Shown: positions 1 to 12,350, counted from the stretch's first letter. The stretch: DNA of 64,000 nt from Trichobilharzia regenti (GCA_944472135.2 OX235264.1:95552319-95616318); one strand, 5' to 3'. The notes: generated by a model from the letters alone, not told the origin. Numbers and translations are program-made.

Positions 1-104
1 CTTTTCTACAGTTTGATGCTTTTCTTTCTCATCTTTTTCTCTGCTGTACTTCTGAATAAATCCCTTAGGGTATCCATTTTCCCTTAGGCATTTCTCGACG
101 AAAA
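1..104 (-). mobile_element. PLE fragment: linker between RT and GIY-YIG (minus strand)
   Basis: Read on the minus strand, this stretch encodes a peptide with ENGYPKGFIQKY followed by a Lys/Glu-rich segment. The same block (ENGYPPRFIEK) lies between the reverse transcriptase and the GIY-YIG domain in the better copy near 56.3 kb and again near 63.9 kb. It runs off the left edge of the window. It ends at about base 104, where an oppositely oriented PLE RT fragment begins. Confidence 0.6.
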
Positions 105-105
105 C

Positions 106-483
106 TACGACGTGACCTCCTTGTTTACAAATGTACCACTGATGGAAACAATTGATATAATTAGTAAACAAACGGATCTACTACCATTACCGGAAACAGA
201 GATGAAGCGACTTCTACTGTTCTGCACAAAAGATATACAATTCAAATTCAACAATCAACTTTACCGACAAACCGATGGGATCGCGATGGGTTCGCCTCTG
301 GAACCTATCCTGGCTGATATCTTCATGGGCTACCTTGAGCAAACGCAACTAAGTTCTGCTATCAATGGAACTACCTACTATCGCCGGTATGTTGACGACA
401 CATTTGTTGTTTGCAACGATATGGATCACGCATCGGCACTATATGATCGCCTAAATGAGATACATCCAAATATCAATTTCTAA
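106..483 (+). pseudogene. PLE reverse transcriptase fragment
   Basis: About 125 residues of a Penelope-like RT. Visible motifs are TSLFTNVPL, FKFNNQLYRQTDGIAMGSPL, ILADIFMGYLE and the catalytic YVDD (in RRYVDDTFVV). The frame stops after IHPNINF, where a full RT would go on into the thumb. No GIY-YIG part follows. It is a truncated, inactive copy. TDGIAMGSP and YVDDTF are typical of PLEs rather than LINEs. Confidence 0.85.
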
Positions 484-690
484 CCGTTGCTAGCTGATAT
501 ATATTTACATATGTTAACGCTGAGAGAATGGATAGTCGATCCTTGATGTAATAAAAATATTTGTAACCCGTAACCATTTCTTCTAATAGGTTCGTTGTTC
601 GGTGGAAATCATCAGCACGGCCTGAGTACGGACCTCAAATGTTTTTTGATATTCTATTTAAAATTTGAACTTGCATCATTCAATAAACTG
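484..690. other. Unassigned AT-rich spacer
   Basis: Non-coding, with no repeat family recognised. It lies between the truncated PLE and a SINE-A copy. Confidence 0.4.
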
Positions 691-691
691 T

Positions 692-935
692 GCTTTGGTG
701 GCTCAGCGGTAGAATGCTCGCCTACCACCCATATGGTTTGGGCTTCTATCCCCAACCAACGCACCCCCCTATACCTTGCTAAGCCGATACTAAGACTGGT
801 AAAGCGGTAAGGTTGGCTATTAGGCTAGCAATCTCATTCCGTAAAAAATAAACACCACTGCTACCAAAACTGCAGTCTTTTAGCTTGAAGCCCTATGTTC
901 CACTGGGAACGTACAGGAATAAAAATAACAAAATA
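692..935 (+). mobile_element. SINE-A copy (tRNA-like head, RTE-like tail)
   Basis: It starts with a tRNA-like head (GGTGGCTCAGCGGTAGAAT as box A region, then a degraded box B). A body follows with the family phrases ctggtaaag and aggctagcaa. It ends with ttgaagccctatgttccact and an A-rich tail. The 3' block is the same one found at the ends of the RTE-like LINEs in this window. Box B is damaged. Confidence 0.75.
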
Positions 936-1415
936 AAACACTCTCGATAAACTAGTAATACACTATACCACTTAGCTGCACACACCCGTGATTGGTTTTA
1001 CCTCCCTGTGTATTCACGACGAATGCATTTAATCAGTTGCCACTTTTAGGAATGCCCTTTTCCGACACATATGTATCCATTCTTCCAGTGCCTTGAGGGA
1101 ATGATAAGTTAAAGAGGTATACTCATCAGGAAATTTAAATTATTTATAGATTTTGGGAATAAAAAATTGCAATACATATTTATGTGTTCCAATTAAAATT
1201 AAATGTACTGTTATCTGAGACTAGGACAGTAAAACTTGAATTGAGTCACATATATATTCGGGCATCTGAAGGCCGTTAAAAAGACATTCGGTCAACTTTG
1301 ACTTCATTGTCTATATTCTTTCACTACCAATAGAAATTCGGCATCGCAGAACATGATAAAAGCACGTTACTTCGGCAAAACTACCAAAACAATAGCAATT
1401 GTGCAATACGCACCT
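936..1415. other. No recognisable feature
   Basis: AT-rich sequence without supported coding potential or recognisable repeat. Confidence 0.4.
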
Positions 1416-1419
1416 TCAA

Positions 1420-1815
1420 TTGAAGTTATTTCTAGTAGCTATAGGACCTAGAACCCGGCTGATAACTGCTACCTTGTCGTGGTGGTCGGGCTTGAATACC
1501 GTAATGACCCAACATGCTAAACTGACTAGGACTTTGTCCCTGCAGCTCCTACCATGTCAGGAAGGTTGTTTGGATAGCAATTAAACTAAAAACAGTTACC
1601 ATGGGGTGCATGGGCTCCAGTATCCAATCGGATCAAATGGCGTATGAACCCATATGGGTCACCGACAACCATGGGAATGAAGCTCCTGACGCTGCTCCGC
1701 TGCCTTGCGAATTAGACTCCAAGTCAAAGGCTCGGGGTGGTCCCTTAATAAAACCACCTGCTTCGGTCTGGGCACCCGGACAATATCTCGGCCCTCACAC
1801 AATGAAATGAATGAA
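1420..1815 (+). mobile_element. Possible 5' end of an RTE-like LINE
   Basis: GC-richer than its surroundings, with ctaccttgtcgtggtggtcg near 1470. A similar CCTTG-CGTGGTGG phrase is, from memory, common in the 5' leaders of trematode RTE elements. Two short ORFs overlap here (1601-1810, 1705-2046) but look like leader noise. No endonuclease follows, so it would be a 5' fragment cut off near 1815. Recognition rests on memory and is tentative. Confidence 0.35.
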
Positions 1816-2104
1816 GCAACAAACATTCAATCAAACTTATCACGTGCTATTACACGTGTTGCAATATCCTCCTCTCTTCCCTTCCCGATGATAGTTAACG
1901 AATACTGTTTGAACTTGTTAAGCATGACTGTTTTCCTTCCAGATGAAGTTCTTTATCTGTTCTCTACTTATATATATATATTTTTATTATTATTGTGCGG
2001 CGCATCCTTCTTGGTGCCATATTGTACCAAGTTTTTATGCGTTTAAATAATATAAATAATAAATATGACCTAGAAAGTGAAATTCATTCTATTTGAAACT
2101 CTCT

Positions 2105-3750
2105 AATCTGATAATAATAATGATTTACTTTATTCCCAAAACAGTACTTGTGATACAGAATGGAATTTTCAGCATTAATCACAATATCGCATCTAATATC
2201 CTCAAATTATAAATAAAATTAATCACACGGAAAATCTTCCACAATCTACAGTAGGGGCAATGTCAGAAACATGAAGCATATAAAATGGAAATAATAATAA
2301 TGATAACAGCTAGGGTAATAGTAATAATACAAGTGAAGATTACCGTGGGCTTGTTTTGCACAGTATTGGCACTGTGGTATAGAAATCCTAACATGTTTAA
2401 AAATATTGAATATAATGTTCTATTTACATGATATGGTGAGGGGAAAAACAAAGAATACAGCAGTCATGGAGGTAAGTTGATGTTTGCAATTACGAGAGTA
2501 AAACAAAGAAGTGACAGGACCATAAATATAACAGAAATAATAAAAGTAGAACTTGAAGGTATATAAGGATGGATGGAGGAAATTATTTATTTACTAGATG
2601 AAAAAAAGGTTAGTTAATTCTTGCCTGACACTATTTTCATTACATAAAATATGTTCCAAATATGGTACGATAGAATTTTTATACTTAGACGTGAGAGCAT
2701 ACAGTTTTCTGAAGTTACTTCTTGTTCTACCTGAGGAGGTGCAAGGTGAAAGCTGAGGGTAAAGCGGATGCTCCAAGTCAGACAAAATCCCTTTAGCAAA
2801 TTTATTGCACGAAGTCAAGTGCCTATCGATAACAACATTAACTATGTGGTTCACTGGGACACCACTCACTCTACTGACCGTCTTCAGCATTCTACAAATT
2901 GTGACATAGTCCTTTTTAAGCAAACCAGGAAAGAATAAGGGTGAGCAATAAAGAAGAATAGGTAGGATGCAAGAGTTTATGAACTGTAAGAGGAGGGGTT
3001 GAGTTAAAGCCGAATGCCTTATCTTCTTAATGTAAAATGTCAGGCGGAATATTTTACTGAAGATCGCTAAGACATGGAAAGACCAGGAGAGATCAGAAGA
3101 CAGAATAAGTCCAAGGTACGTAGTTTCTGATTTGATTCTTATATCATTGTCGTCAGTCTTACAACTGTCATGAGAATCGATGACTTCTTTTAATTGTCTT
3201 TACATCTTAAACAGAAATCAACAGTTTGACATTTAGAAGGATTCAGTGTAAGACCGTTAGACTTAGACCATATACTGACTCCCGACAGAAAGCTATTTAT
3301 TTTGGTACAATCTAGCTGGGAGTTATTTTTTTATTTTTTTTATTTTTGGTAACAGCTTGATTCCACACTGTATTTTTGGTACAAGTATGGAATTTTCAGC
3401 GTGGATATCGGTAGCCCAAATTTCGCAGGCCGACCATAGTTATCTGGTGTGCACCGGTGTGGGCTCGAACCCCGGACCATGTGCATGGTCGTCGAGAGTC
3501 CTAACCACTGCGCCACCGACGCACACAGCCATTGAAACTGTTAAATCATCAGCGTACTTCACCAGATTGAGGCAAGTCATGCAAGAAGAAAGAAAAAATA
3601 GGAGAAAGGACGACGCCTTGAAGGACACCAGCTTCAGTAGGCAATGAAGTGGAAGACTTCCCTTTAATACACGGTGTACTGCCTTCTTTCTGAGAAATAG
3701 GAACGTAATCAGTTAACAGCCCAACCTTCTGTTTGACTTGCAGCAAGTTT
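2105..3750 (-). mobile_element. CR1-like LINE, 5'-truncated, with nested SINE-B
   Basis: Read on the minus strand, the element shows RT motifs GVLQGVVLSPIFSFFLHDLP and KYADDLTVS. After the SINE interruption it continues as WSKSNGLTLNPSKCQTVDF, then a C-terminal block ending in HPLYPQLSPCTSSGRTRSNF and an AT-rich 3' UTR finishing in a TTATTATTA-type tail at about 2105. The C-terminal 109 residues remain open (2594-2923). Stops and frameshifts elsewhere make it dead. Similar 3' tails recur at 25.0 and 48.0 kb. CR1/SR1-like assignment is by motif style only. Confidence 0.75.
3318..3535 (-). mobile_element. SINE-B copy inserted in the CR1-like LINE
   Basis: Minus-strand SINE with a tRNA-like head (gtgcgtcggtggcgcagtgg, box B ggggttcgagccc). 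The family-specific tail carries gaaaattccatacttgtacc and gtgtggaatcaagct, followed by an A-rich end. It interrupts the LINE reading frame just after the YADD motif. I could not define a clear target-site duplication. Confidence 0.85.
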
Positions 3751-5100
3751 ATTTAATAAGGTGTCTGGATCTGTTTTCTTCGCCAGTGGTGATCTTCCTA
3801 CTGAGATTTGAACCTAACACACAAGTTTCAGAAGGCGAAAGGTTTATACACTTGGTCACTAGGTATTGTCAAGAGGTTCTTACCAGGAGTCTGTATATCA
3901 AAGGAGATAGAACGTTTCGGTTCAATAAATACCAATAGACGTGAATAGTGTTAAATAGTTAATTCACTTACTCGGATCAGATAGTTTGTTACTTTGAATA
4001 GCAACCATCATAATAATCACAATTAAAAACAGAAATCTCATTACGTAGTCATATTCCACCGAGAGTGTCAATGTTTTCACATTATAAAATGTTAAGTACT
4101 TCAATATAATTTTGTCAGTGTAACAATATTAATGATAGGTAGTGAGAATTTGTACATTAGTCGCCAAAATCCTTTTTTTCTAGAAACAGTAGGATAAAGA
4201 AAACTCAAAAATATCTTAGTTAAATGTTTGGCAGTTAATCATGAAAATTTTAGAAAGTAAATCTAAACATTTTGATCAGTAAAATTTCTAATTTTCTATT
4301 GGCTCTAAAATTAACCAATCAGAATTTGAAGGATTTGCATTACTTGTTGGAAACTTGGATTGCATTTAAAATTTCTGGTCACGTTGAAACATAGCCTCTT
4401 GAGAAAACATAAGATGCATATTTCAAGTTATTTTTCATATGTGATGAAATTAGGCGGAATGAAAATTTGGCCTGCAGTCGGGTTAAAACCAGCTGGCAGT
4501 CTGCGAACTAAGCAGACAGACCCTACAGTTCACCATGTGATTAATCCATTGAAATTTACACAGACACCTGTGAGGTATATGAATCATGCGTTAGGTTGCA
4601 GCTTGTCAACTATCTCAATAAACAGCTAAGCAACTAAGCCACTCACCTGCGTCATGTATATCCTGCATCATTTCATCTGTTATCGGACTGAATAAGCATC
4701 AGGATACGAAAAAATCCGTAACATGAAAACAGTGTGACTCCAATTTTAGTGACAGTATATGCCCACTAAGGTACTTGTACTTAAGATTGATGATTTAGTT
4801 ACACCGGCCATTATATATCAACAAGTGTCCGCATAAAAGAGAAGGGTTTATGTCAAGAATTTTTCCCGTGACTTTTCCTCAGGTTCTACACTCAGAAATC
4901 AATGTATAATATCATTTAACTGGTGGTAAGCGTAAAAATTAAGGTGGTACCAAAAAGAGTAATATAAAGAACAAATGAGTGATGACTGAATGCTGGGTAA
5001 TGAGATTTGATTGTGATTTAAATGTCTGGGAGGAATAGAGGTGTGAGTGATATCTTTGCTAATTTATATTCTATTAGAGTGTATGTTTCAATGGGTAAGT
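3751..5100. other. Mostly unassigned intergenic sequence
   Basis: No supported gene. A few tRNA-box-like strings (for example gagatttgaacctaac near 3803) are too weak to call. Short ORFs at 3738-3938 and 4360-4629 have no recognisable motif. Confidence 0.4.
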
Positions 5101-5129
5101 TATAACCAACAGAAAATCATCAGTAACAA

Positions 5130-5400
5130 TAATTTGGTTGTGGTAATACTCTATAATTGAAAGGGTGTCAAAGAAACAGGGAACAAGCGTTTACTACAGT
5201 GCCATCGCCAGCCATTTCATCGATAAAGGATATGAGGTGGACATCGTAAAATCCTTTAAAATAGTCATAATACAAAACAGATCAGTTCTTCTCAGATTTA
5301 CTGAAGAGATAGCCATTTCTCTCCTGAAACCCGATTTATACATTCATAAAGAAGCATTTATCTGTCTTTTCTTGTACCAGTCACTGAATTTCTCTTAATT
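5130..5400 (+). pseudogene. PLE GIY-YIG domain, C-terminal half
   Basis: The ORF at 5165-5398 contains SAIASHFIDKGYEVDIVKSF, then a segment ending LKPDLYIHKEAF. This matches the PLE-3 copy at 39.8-40.1 kb (SSIARHIIETGHRVDF ... AIKKLKPVC) and the PLE-2 copies (LCIQKKF). The GIY-YIG core itself is missing upstream, so this is a 5'-truncated insertion. The following 150 bases are CT-rich like a PLE 3' UTR. Confidence 0.65.
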
Positions 5401-5559
5401 CTCTTTCATCTGATCACGTAGTCTTTGGCTTTAACCTCTCCTCCCTTTTGTTGCAATGATGCTTCGCTTGTCTCTTGCTGCTATAACTTGACTTGAAGTG
5501 ACCATATGGTTACATGGAATTTATTAATTGCTCGTCATCTTACCCACCTTCTTTCCTTA

Positions 5560-6535
5560 ATATGTAACTCATTTGCCTTTGTACTTAAGACATTATTTGT
5601 GTTTCAAATTCAACTAAGCCATATAAGTTTAGTTCCTGAGCACTGTTTGTTGAGCTAGGAGTCTTCTGTCAAATAACATTATGTAGCACTCATAGCTGAT
5701 GAGAAACCCCATTCTTCACGAACTATTTTTATCGCTTTATTCGAAGAGATAAGGCGATTGTGACGTTACTTTCCTTTTTATTGATGTCGATGAATCTAAT
5801 TTAATATAGAGATAAGGCAGTTTAATTTATGATAACCTAAAATCAATCCATGGTAAATATACAGGTTAAAGGTGCATTTTTGAATTCAAAGGTTAGGCCT
5901 TATATTATTGATTCTGATGCCTTTAGCTTTGGATAAAACACGTAATGATACACCTCCACCCGACATATTATTCGTATATGCTCTTTTGGGTTTTGATCTG
6001 GTTTTCACTATACACTAAATGAGATGAGGTTGACGTGTTTACTGACTGACCTAGTTACATCTTTTCATGACCGTATATGGGTAAATTACTCAGAAATTCA
6101 ATCCTAATAAATTCTGACAGCTTGCGCAGAGGTCGAGAAAATAATTTCGTTGTCTCAGATATCCTCATAAAATACCTGGTCAATGACAACGTAATACAAC
6201 ACTTAGGCGAGTAGCTCTTGAATTATATTGTTTAGTAAAGCTTCTTATTGCTCACTGTATACACCCTTCTTTTATTACTTTTTCTACATTTGATGAGACA
6301 CCTATTACCTTTAAGGTACTGGATTTTCTTATTTGTACAATCGATCATATATTAGAGTCTTATTCAGCGACTAAAACAGTAGGCTTAACTACTTCTGCAC
6401 TCTTCCAGTATACAGCTACGAGACTAGATATACTCCTGAATTTTGACTGCCATGTATGAGTTGTGTTTATCATCTGCTTGATCAATAAATTCGTCATCAG
6501 TAGAAGAATCAGATAAAAATATTCCTTTTTTTCTA
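5560..6535. other. No recognisable feature
   Basis: AT-rich, without supported ORF or repeat recognised by eye. Confidence 0.4.
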
Positions 6536-6539
6536 AATG

Positions 6540-7990
6540 TCCCAGTCAACAGAACCTCGTGAAACTACCAAAGAAGGGCGACTTAGGACTCTGCAGGAAC
6601 TGGTGAGGAATCATGCTCCTGTCAACGCCAAGTAAAATCCTGAGTTGCATCGTCCTGGAGAGAATAAAGGACCCACTGGATACAGAACTCCGGCCAGAAC
6701 AAGCTGGATTCAGGAAAGGCAAATCACGTTCTGACAAAATTGCAACTCTACGCATCATCATCGAACAAAGCATGGAATGGCAATAAAACCTCCACCTCAA
6801 CTTCATAGACTTCGAGAAGGCCTTTGACAGCGTTGACCGCGAAGTAATTTGGAAACTACCCGAGTACTACAGCATACACCACAATATTCATCAACCTTAT
6901 TCAACAGCTGTACGACAACAGCACATGTCAAGTGATCCACAACGGAAAACGCAGCGAGGCGTTTCGAGTAAACACAGGAGTCAGACAAGGGTGCTTACTA
7001 TCACCAATGATATTCTTATTGTGGCGGACTGACTGGATTATGCGTCAGACAGTGGGAAACGAGCAGACAGGGATATCCTGGATCGACGCGAAGAACATAG
7101 AAGAACTGGATTTCGCGCGTGGATGATTTATGTTTGATGTCACACAAAATTGAAGACTTACAAGGGAAAAGCGACAAACTGGTGGAAGAAGCAGGCGGCG
7201 AAGACAGGACTCCAGGTGAACATAGACATGACGGAGGTTATGAAAATAACTAATCAACAACAACAGCAGCAACATCCAACGTCAATCACCATCAGCGGGA
7301 GGGATTTGAAAGAGGTCACTTCATTCACTTATCTAGGGAGCATTATCTCAACTACAGGAGGAGCGGACGAGGATGTCAATCAGATTGAGAATCGGAATGG
7401 CGAGAAAAACATTCATCAACCTGAAACCAATCTGGAAATCTTCGTCATATAGGCTGCATCAACAACAAACTTAGGTCAGATTTTCAACACAAACGTCAAG
7501 TCAGGCAGTTCTTCTATACGGATCAGAAACTTGGCAGGTGGGTCATAAAGAATATTTCCAATAGCCTATTGCAGAAGTTACCTTTATCAACAACTGTCTT
7601 CGCTGGCTCTATACTGAAGATCAGATGGCCAGGCCGGAAAGAATCACCAACAAGAAACTATGGGAACAAGGAAAACAAGAACCAATCGCCCAACAAATAT
7701 ACAGGAGAAAGTGGATTGAGATGGATTGGACACTCGCTGAGGAGGCCGCTGAATGATATTGCACGCGCGTCAAGCTATTGCTCGAGTAAAACTCGACAGA
7801 ATGGGAAGCGGCAAGTGGGACGTCTAAGGATGACATGAAGGAGATCGATTGAAGAGGAGTTGAAAGAGCATGGACTAACATGGATGCAGGTGAAAAGTAT
7901 AGCAGAAGAGAGAAGCAAGTGGAGACGTGCAGTTGAAGCCCTATGTTCCACTAGGAACTCAAGGGAACAATAATAATAATGTTCAACAGA
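6540..7990 (+). mobile_element. RTE-like LINE, 5'-truncated, frame-broken
   Basis: The conceptual translation shows RTE-type RT blocks in order: PSKILSCIVLERIKDPL, PEQAGFRKGKSRSDKIATLR, FIDFEKAFDSVDRE, RVNTGVRQGCLLSPM, then TSFTYLGSIISTTGGADEDV and a C-terminal RWIGHSLRRPLNDIARA. It ends with gttgaagccctatgttccac and an aataataataat tail. Several stops and frameshifts are present; the catalytic FADD region is disrupted near 7115. It resembles the SR2/SR3-type RTEs of schistosomes; the name is an inference. Confidence 0.85.
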
Positions 7991-7994
7991 ACCA

Positions 7995-8720
7995 TCATAA
8001 GTACACTCCGACAGCCAGGCGAAATGAAATAAACACTCAACTTCATCAGCAGTAATCCATCAGCACACGAAAGAAAATGTGTACAGAAATTATCCATTCG
8101 CTATGATCCAGAATTCAAAAACTTTTCTCTGTCGATACGACTGACACAGAACTAGAAAGCCTTCACACAACTCTCTGAAATCATGGATAACACAGTAGGT
8201 TTGTCGACGGGAACACAAAGAAAGAAACCATTCCCAGCCAAATCACAGTGCCAAAGAAGACACTGTTCATGAGTTTTGCTTACAAAGGTGACACTATTTC
8301 TAGAGTCACCAAAATTCGTTTGTCTAAACATGTTTAACGGTGTTTTTATGCAGCTGAGTTATATTTTGTATTCACCAGACGAAATATGATTCAGCAATGC
8401 GTTAAGGATAAACTAGTACTTATGTCCGCCTCTGTATGCATATACTCATTCACATGCTCATGTGGGGCTGATTAAATTGGATTTTGTGAGCGTAATCTCC
8501 ATAAACGCGTAGCTGAACACTACTCGGTTTGGTTGATGAAAGGTAAACAAAGGATGACAAAGTATTCAATCTGTGAACACTTTCTGGAGTCAAGTGATTG
8601 AGTCCCATAAGAATTATTCTTTAAATTTATCTGTAGAACCACATCCAATCAATCCAAAAGCCTAGGACTGCTTCGCTAATGTATAAGCGAAGATCTAGTT
8701 ATATATGGATAAAAGCCTAA
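7995..8720 (+). pseudogene. PLE-2 fragment: linker plus GIY-YIG region
   Basis: Broken reading frames encode KKTLFMSFAYKGDTISRV (linker block, compare KKLLFMSVEFKGDTAAEI at 56.2 kb). They are followed by IYSFTCSCGAD and ERNLHKRVAEHYSVWL, the Cys-pair and YIG-R helix region of the PLE GIY-YIG domain. The RT is missing, so it is 5'-truncated. Its 3' UTR continues to about 9095. Confidence 0.7.
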
Positions 8721-9095
8721 ATTATGTGTTCAAAAACGTGTTGTTAAGCCTCTTTCTTTACCTTGGTCATGGTAATGTTTTCATTTTATTCTGTTTCACC
8801 ACCTGGATTCATTCCGCTTCACTTTACTTTCACCGTCTTTATTGTTATCATCGTCGCACTATTAATTTTTTAGACGACACTTGACCTACTATAGCAGTTC
8901 ACTAATTTGGTAGTCTTTAAACATTTGTAATTCATCCACTTCAACGATACCCCATTAGTACATCATTTATCATATGCCTATTTACTCAACAGTTTCCAGT
9001 GCCACTTAATATCATTTAACATAATATAAATACAACCGTACAGCTTCAAAATGAAATTGTTGAAAAGCGATATTTCTTCGATGAACTAAAAATTG
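8721..9095 (+). mobile_element. PLE-2 3' UTR ending in hammerhead-like motif
   Basis: CT-rich 3' UTR ending with gtacagcttcaaaatg ... gttgaaaagcgatatttctt at about 9032-9080. This aligns with the terminal motif at 55.25 kb (CAGC, a short hairpin, GAAAAG, then an A/T palindrome, then TTC). In this copy the palindromic arm and the closing GCTG are degraded. Confidence 0.5.
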
Positions 9096-10750
9096 TGTTT
9101 TTTTTTGTGAGTTATTCAGAAGAGCTAAAGTGCATTGCAGCACTCCAGTCCTAACGAGAACAGAAGAGAAATATGCATTAACTATCTTCAACCGGAATAT
9201 ATGCTCAAATAATTTCATCAGAAGATGTCTTGACTTGAGTCTACAAAAGGTACACCCTACCATATGTTAAGAATATTTCTGAAATAACCGCTTGAATACT
9301 AAAACCAACTGCAATAAACCTAAAACAAGGTCAGGACTACCTGAATAAATACATTGCATCAACTTTGATGAGCACTGTATTGGTCAAAATTGACGTCCCA
9401 TTCCATTCTGAATCCAAGATCCTATACTAGATGTTAAAAAATACAATATGTATTCCTTCATATACACGCATGTAGACAACTGTAGACACCAATATAAGCG
9501 GAAAAAATGTAGAAATATCAGTTATTGAAAAAATTGAAAATGCAAATTTGCAATTAACAGACATATTACCACAGATTGAACTTATCAGCTTATAAAGAAT
9601 AAGCTATGTGACAAAAAAGAATGAATTCGAAGTCAATAGAAAAGATCAATACTGCTACAGACTAACAACTAGTCACGACAAATATTTTCAGGGGGCGCAG
9701 TTACACCACCCATGGCGAACCCACCTCGTATTAAGCTTGTTCTGATGATGTTATCTGGTGGGAAAACGAAAACTTTGAAATTAAATGACACGAAACGGAA
9801 TTATCCGTCTGAGCTAAGAATCTTTTAATTGCTTATATGTTGATCGTACTTATATCTGATTACCACATACTGACTACAAAATATGGGATAGTATATATAA
9901 AGACAAGTCGGTGTGAGCTGTGTTCTAATGAAAAGAAGTAGTATGTACTATGCATTGCGGTGTTCTCTGCGAAATTCATGAATAACCAGTGGACTGGTAA
10001 GAATTCAGTAAACTAATAATAATTTAGACATAAAAGATGAAGAAGAAACTATTATTCAGCATAGAAAGTAACAAATGATTTTGAAATAAAACACGGAGAT
10101 AAACACAGACACCTCATTCTCATACCTTGGCTTTCAAAGCGTCGAAATTAAAGGTTTCAAGTGTCAGTAGCAGGCGTGCCACTTTTGAAGAGTGAGGCAG
10201 TTAGCCCCAGATCCAACCACCACTCTTTTTGAACTTACTGCTTAGTAATAAACTAGGAGGGGAGGTTTAAGAAAGTGCCGCTAGGGAATAGAATCCCAAT
10301 CCCTACACTATCGACTGGCATAATTAGTTTGTACAGATTACTTCAATTTAAGGTTGTAGTTGTACATATTCCTATCAGTATTGCATTTAAACCGTGTCTC
10401 AGTAAGTATTTCCGCATCATTAACTTTTATGTTGTTCTTTGTAAGGCGTACTCATTAAAGTGTGAGTAAAAATAATATCACAATCATTCATCCATATTTC
10501 ACATATGTATCTATAAAAAAGAAGAATAACAGTCAGGTCAGTCAGCGGTTTCATTTTATGGGACAAAATTATAAAACAATTAAGATAAATTCACTCAAAT
10601 TTAAGGTGAAAAAGAAAATGGGCGATGAAATTAAATCAAACATTTTGTTTCCTTCCTAGCTAGTTACATATTACTACTACTACTCGAAACAAACAGAAAT
10701 GCAGTCAATAAAACTGAAGTAGAACAGAGACTAAATCAAGTTATAAACTT
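9096..10750. other. Unassigned intergenic sequence
   Basis: No supported gene or recognisable element. Short ORFs (9012-9263 minus, 10275-10469, 10462-10659) have low-complexity composition and no motif. A short (act)n run lies at about 10670. Confidence 0.4.
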
Positions 10751-10754
10751 ACAG

Positions 10755-11815
10755 AGAGGTGGAAAATTTCAGTGAATGTCTACTCAGGCATAAAAGTTTA
10801 TCTACTGCCAAAATACATAGTTATATATATACTTACGGAAACCTTCGAAGTGACGACGGGAGTGAGGCAAGGCTGTCTACTGTCTTCCTGATTGCAGTAG
10901 ACTGGAAAATGCGACAGAAAACGGGCTATGATGAAACAGGCATAAAATGGACTCACACAAAAACTTGGAGGGTCTCGACTTCGCCAATGATATATGTCTG
11001 ATTTCCCACAAACTGGAAGATATGCAAGTGAAAAACAACAAGCTGGGAGAAGAATCATCAAAGATAGGACTTCAGGTGAACACAGATAAAACAGAGGTGT
11101 TGGCCAACATCAACAGCAGCAACAACAACAGACGACAGTCAGCATAAATGACAGGAATCTGAAGGAAACAACCTCCTTCACCTACCTACCTGGGAAGAAT
11201 CGTTTTAACTACAGGCCAACGGAACTGATGAGGATATCAAAGCCAGAATCGGAAAGGCAAGACAAGCTTTCATTACCCTTAAGTCTCTGTGGAGGTCAAC
11301 ATCACTCAGCATCAAAAATAAGATCCGGATTTTCAACTCCAATGTGAAGTAAGTGATACTCACTATACTGATCAGAGACTTGGCGCGCCATAAAGAGCAC
11401 CTCAAACAAACTTCAGACCTTCATCAACAGTTGTCTTCGTCAATACTCAAGATCAGATGGCCGGCCGGCCAGAAAAGATCAGAAACAGGGACCTCTAGCA
11501 ATCCGCAAACCAACCAGGAACCGATTGTGCAGCAAATAGGCAAGAAGAAATGCAGTTGGTGGATTGGCTGGCCATACTCTGAGGAAACCATCAAGTGACA
11601 TCACTAGACAAGCCATCGCTCGAGTGGAACCCGAAAGGGAAGCGGCGAGTCGGTCGCCAGTGTGAGAGTGACTTGGAGGAGGTCATGTGAGGAGGAGATG
11701 AAAGCATGTGGGCAGACTTGGAGCGGAGCGAAAAAGTTGGCAGAAAACAGAAGGCAATGGAGACGCACAGCTGGAGCCCTATGTTCCTCTAATAATAATA
11801 ATAATATAGTTAAGA
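10755..11815 (+). mobile_element. RTE-like LINE, truncated and decayed
   Basis: The conceptual translation matches the 6.5-kb copy but diverges more: TTGVRQGCLLS-like sequence near 10860, MRQKTGYDETGIKWTHTK, DFANDICLISHKLEDMQVK, NTDKTEVLANINSSNNN, and the C-terminal PIVQQIGKKKCSWWIGW. The tail (agctggagccctatgttcc then taataataataat) is present at 11770-11805. Frameshifts and an internal rearrangement near 11190 are visible. Confidence 0.8.
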
Positions 11816-12004
11816 AAAAGTAAGTTAGTTAATCAAAGTAATAAATACACTAAAGTGTTAGAAATAGTTGTAACAACCTACTATGTATCCATAAGAATGA
11901 CGCGCTGAATATTCGAGATGGAAGAAAATAACTGAAGGAAATCACAATTAAAAACCCTTTGTTATGCACTTGTTCCCTAACTAGTTATGGGATTTCATTA
12001 TGAG

Positions 12005-12185
12005 CTGACATTGGTTAGAGAACCATTGAAAAACCCTGGATGTACTGAACGGCTGTTACGTTCTAGTTTAGGACCACTGATCAGTACGTACATACCACAG
12101 TTCGGACGAAGAATCTTCTGGTTCAAAAGCGAGCTCACAGACCACTGATCCACTGGGACCTGATCCAATCGCCCATGAATTCCGT
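12005..12185 (-). mobile_element. Sm-alpha-like repeat, minus member of a pair
   Basis: In minus orientation a degraded tRNA-like head is followed by a decayed hammerhead core (gtacgtactgatcagtggtc ... cgtaacagccgttcagtac). The 3' segment corresponds to ggttctctaaccaatgtcagctc on the coding side. It faces away from a plus-strand partial copy starting at about 12195. Confidence 0.7.
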
Positions 12186-12194
12186 GAATTTGAA

Positions 12195-12350
12195 ATCCAA
12201 GGGGTGTGTAGTTTTGAAGAGTCCAAAACTAGGACGAAACAGCTGTCCAGTATTCCCAGGTTTTCCAATCGTCCTCTAACCAATGTCAGCTCATGATCAA
12301 AATCGTGTAACCAACCAACCAAATCCCCACCAACCAATACTTGAATGTTC
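12195..12350 (+). mobile_element. Sm-alpha-like repeat, plus 3' part with hammerhead core
   Basis: Shows box I TTGAAGA, a stem-II hairpin AGTCC/GGACG-type, box II GAAAC, then ACAGCTGTC and the stem-I return CAGTATTCCC. The 3' body continues to about 12350. The tRNA-like head is absent. This is the cleanest pairing of box I and box II after the 34.8-kb copy. Confidence 0.7.

Noticed and set aside
2263..2451. Hydrophobic 62-codon minus ORF
   Set aside because: It lies in the AT-rich 3' UTR of the CR1-like LINE and consists of low-complexity Ile/Thr codons.
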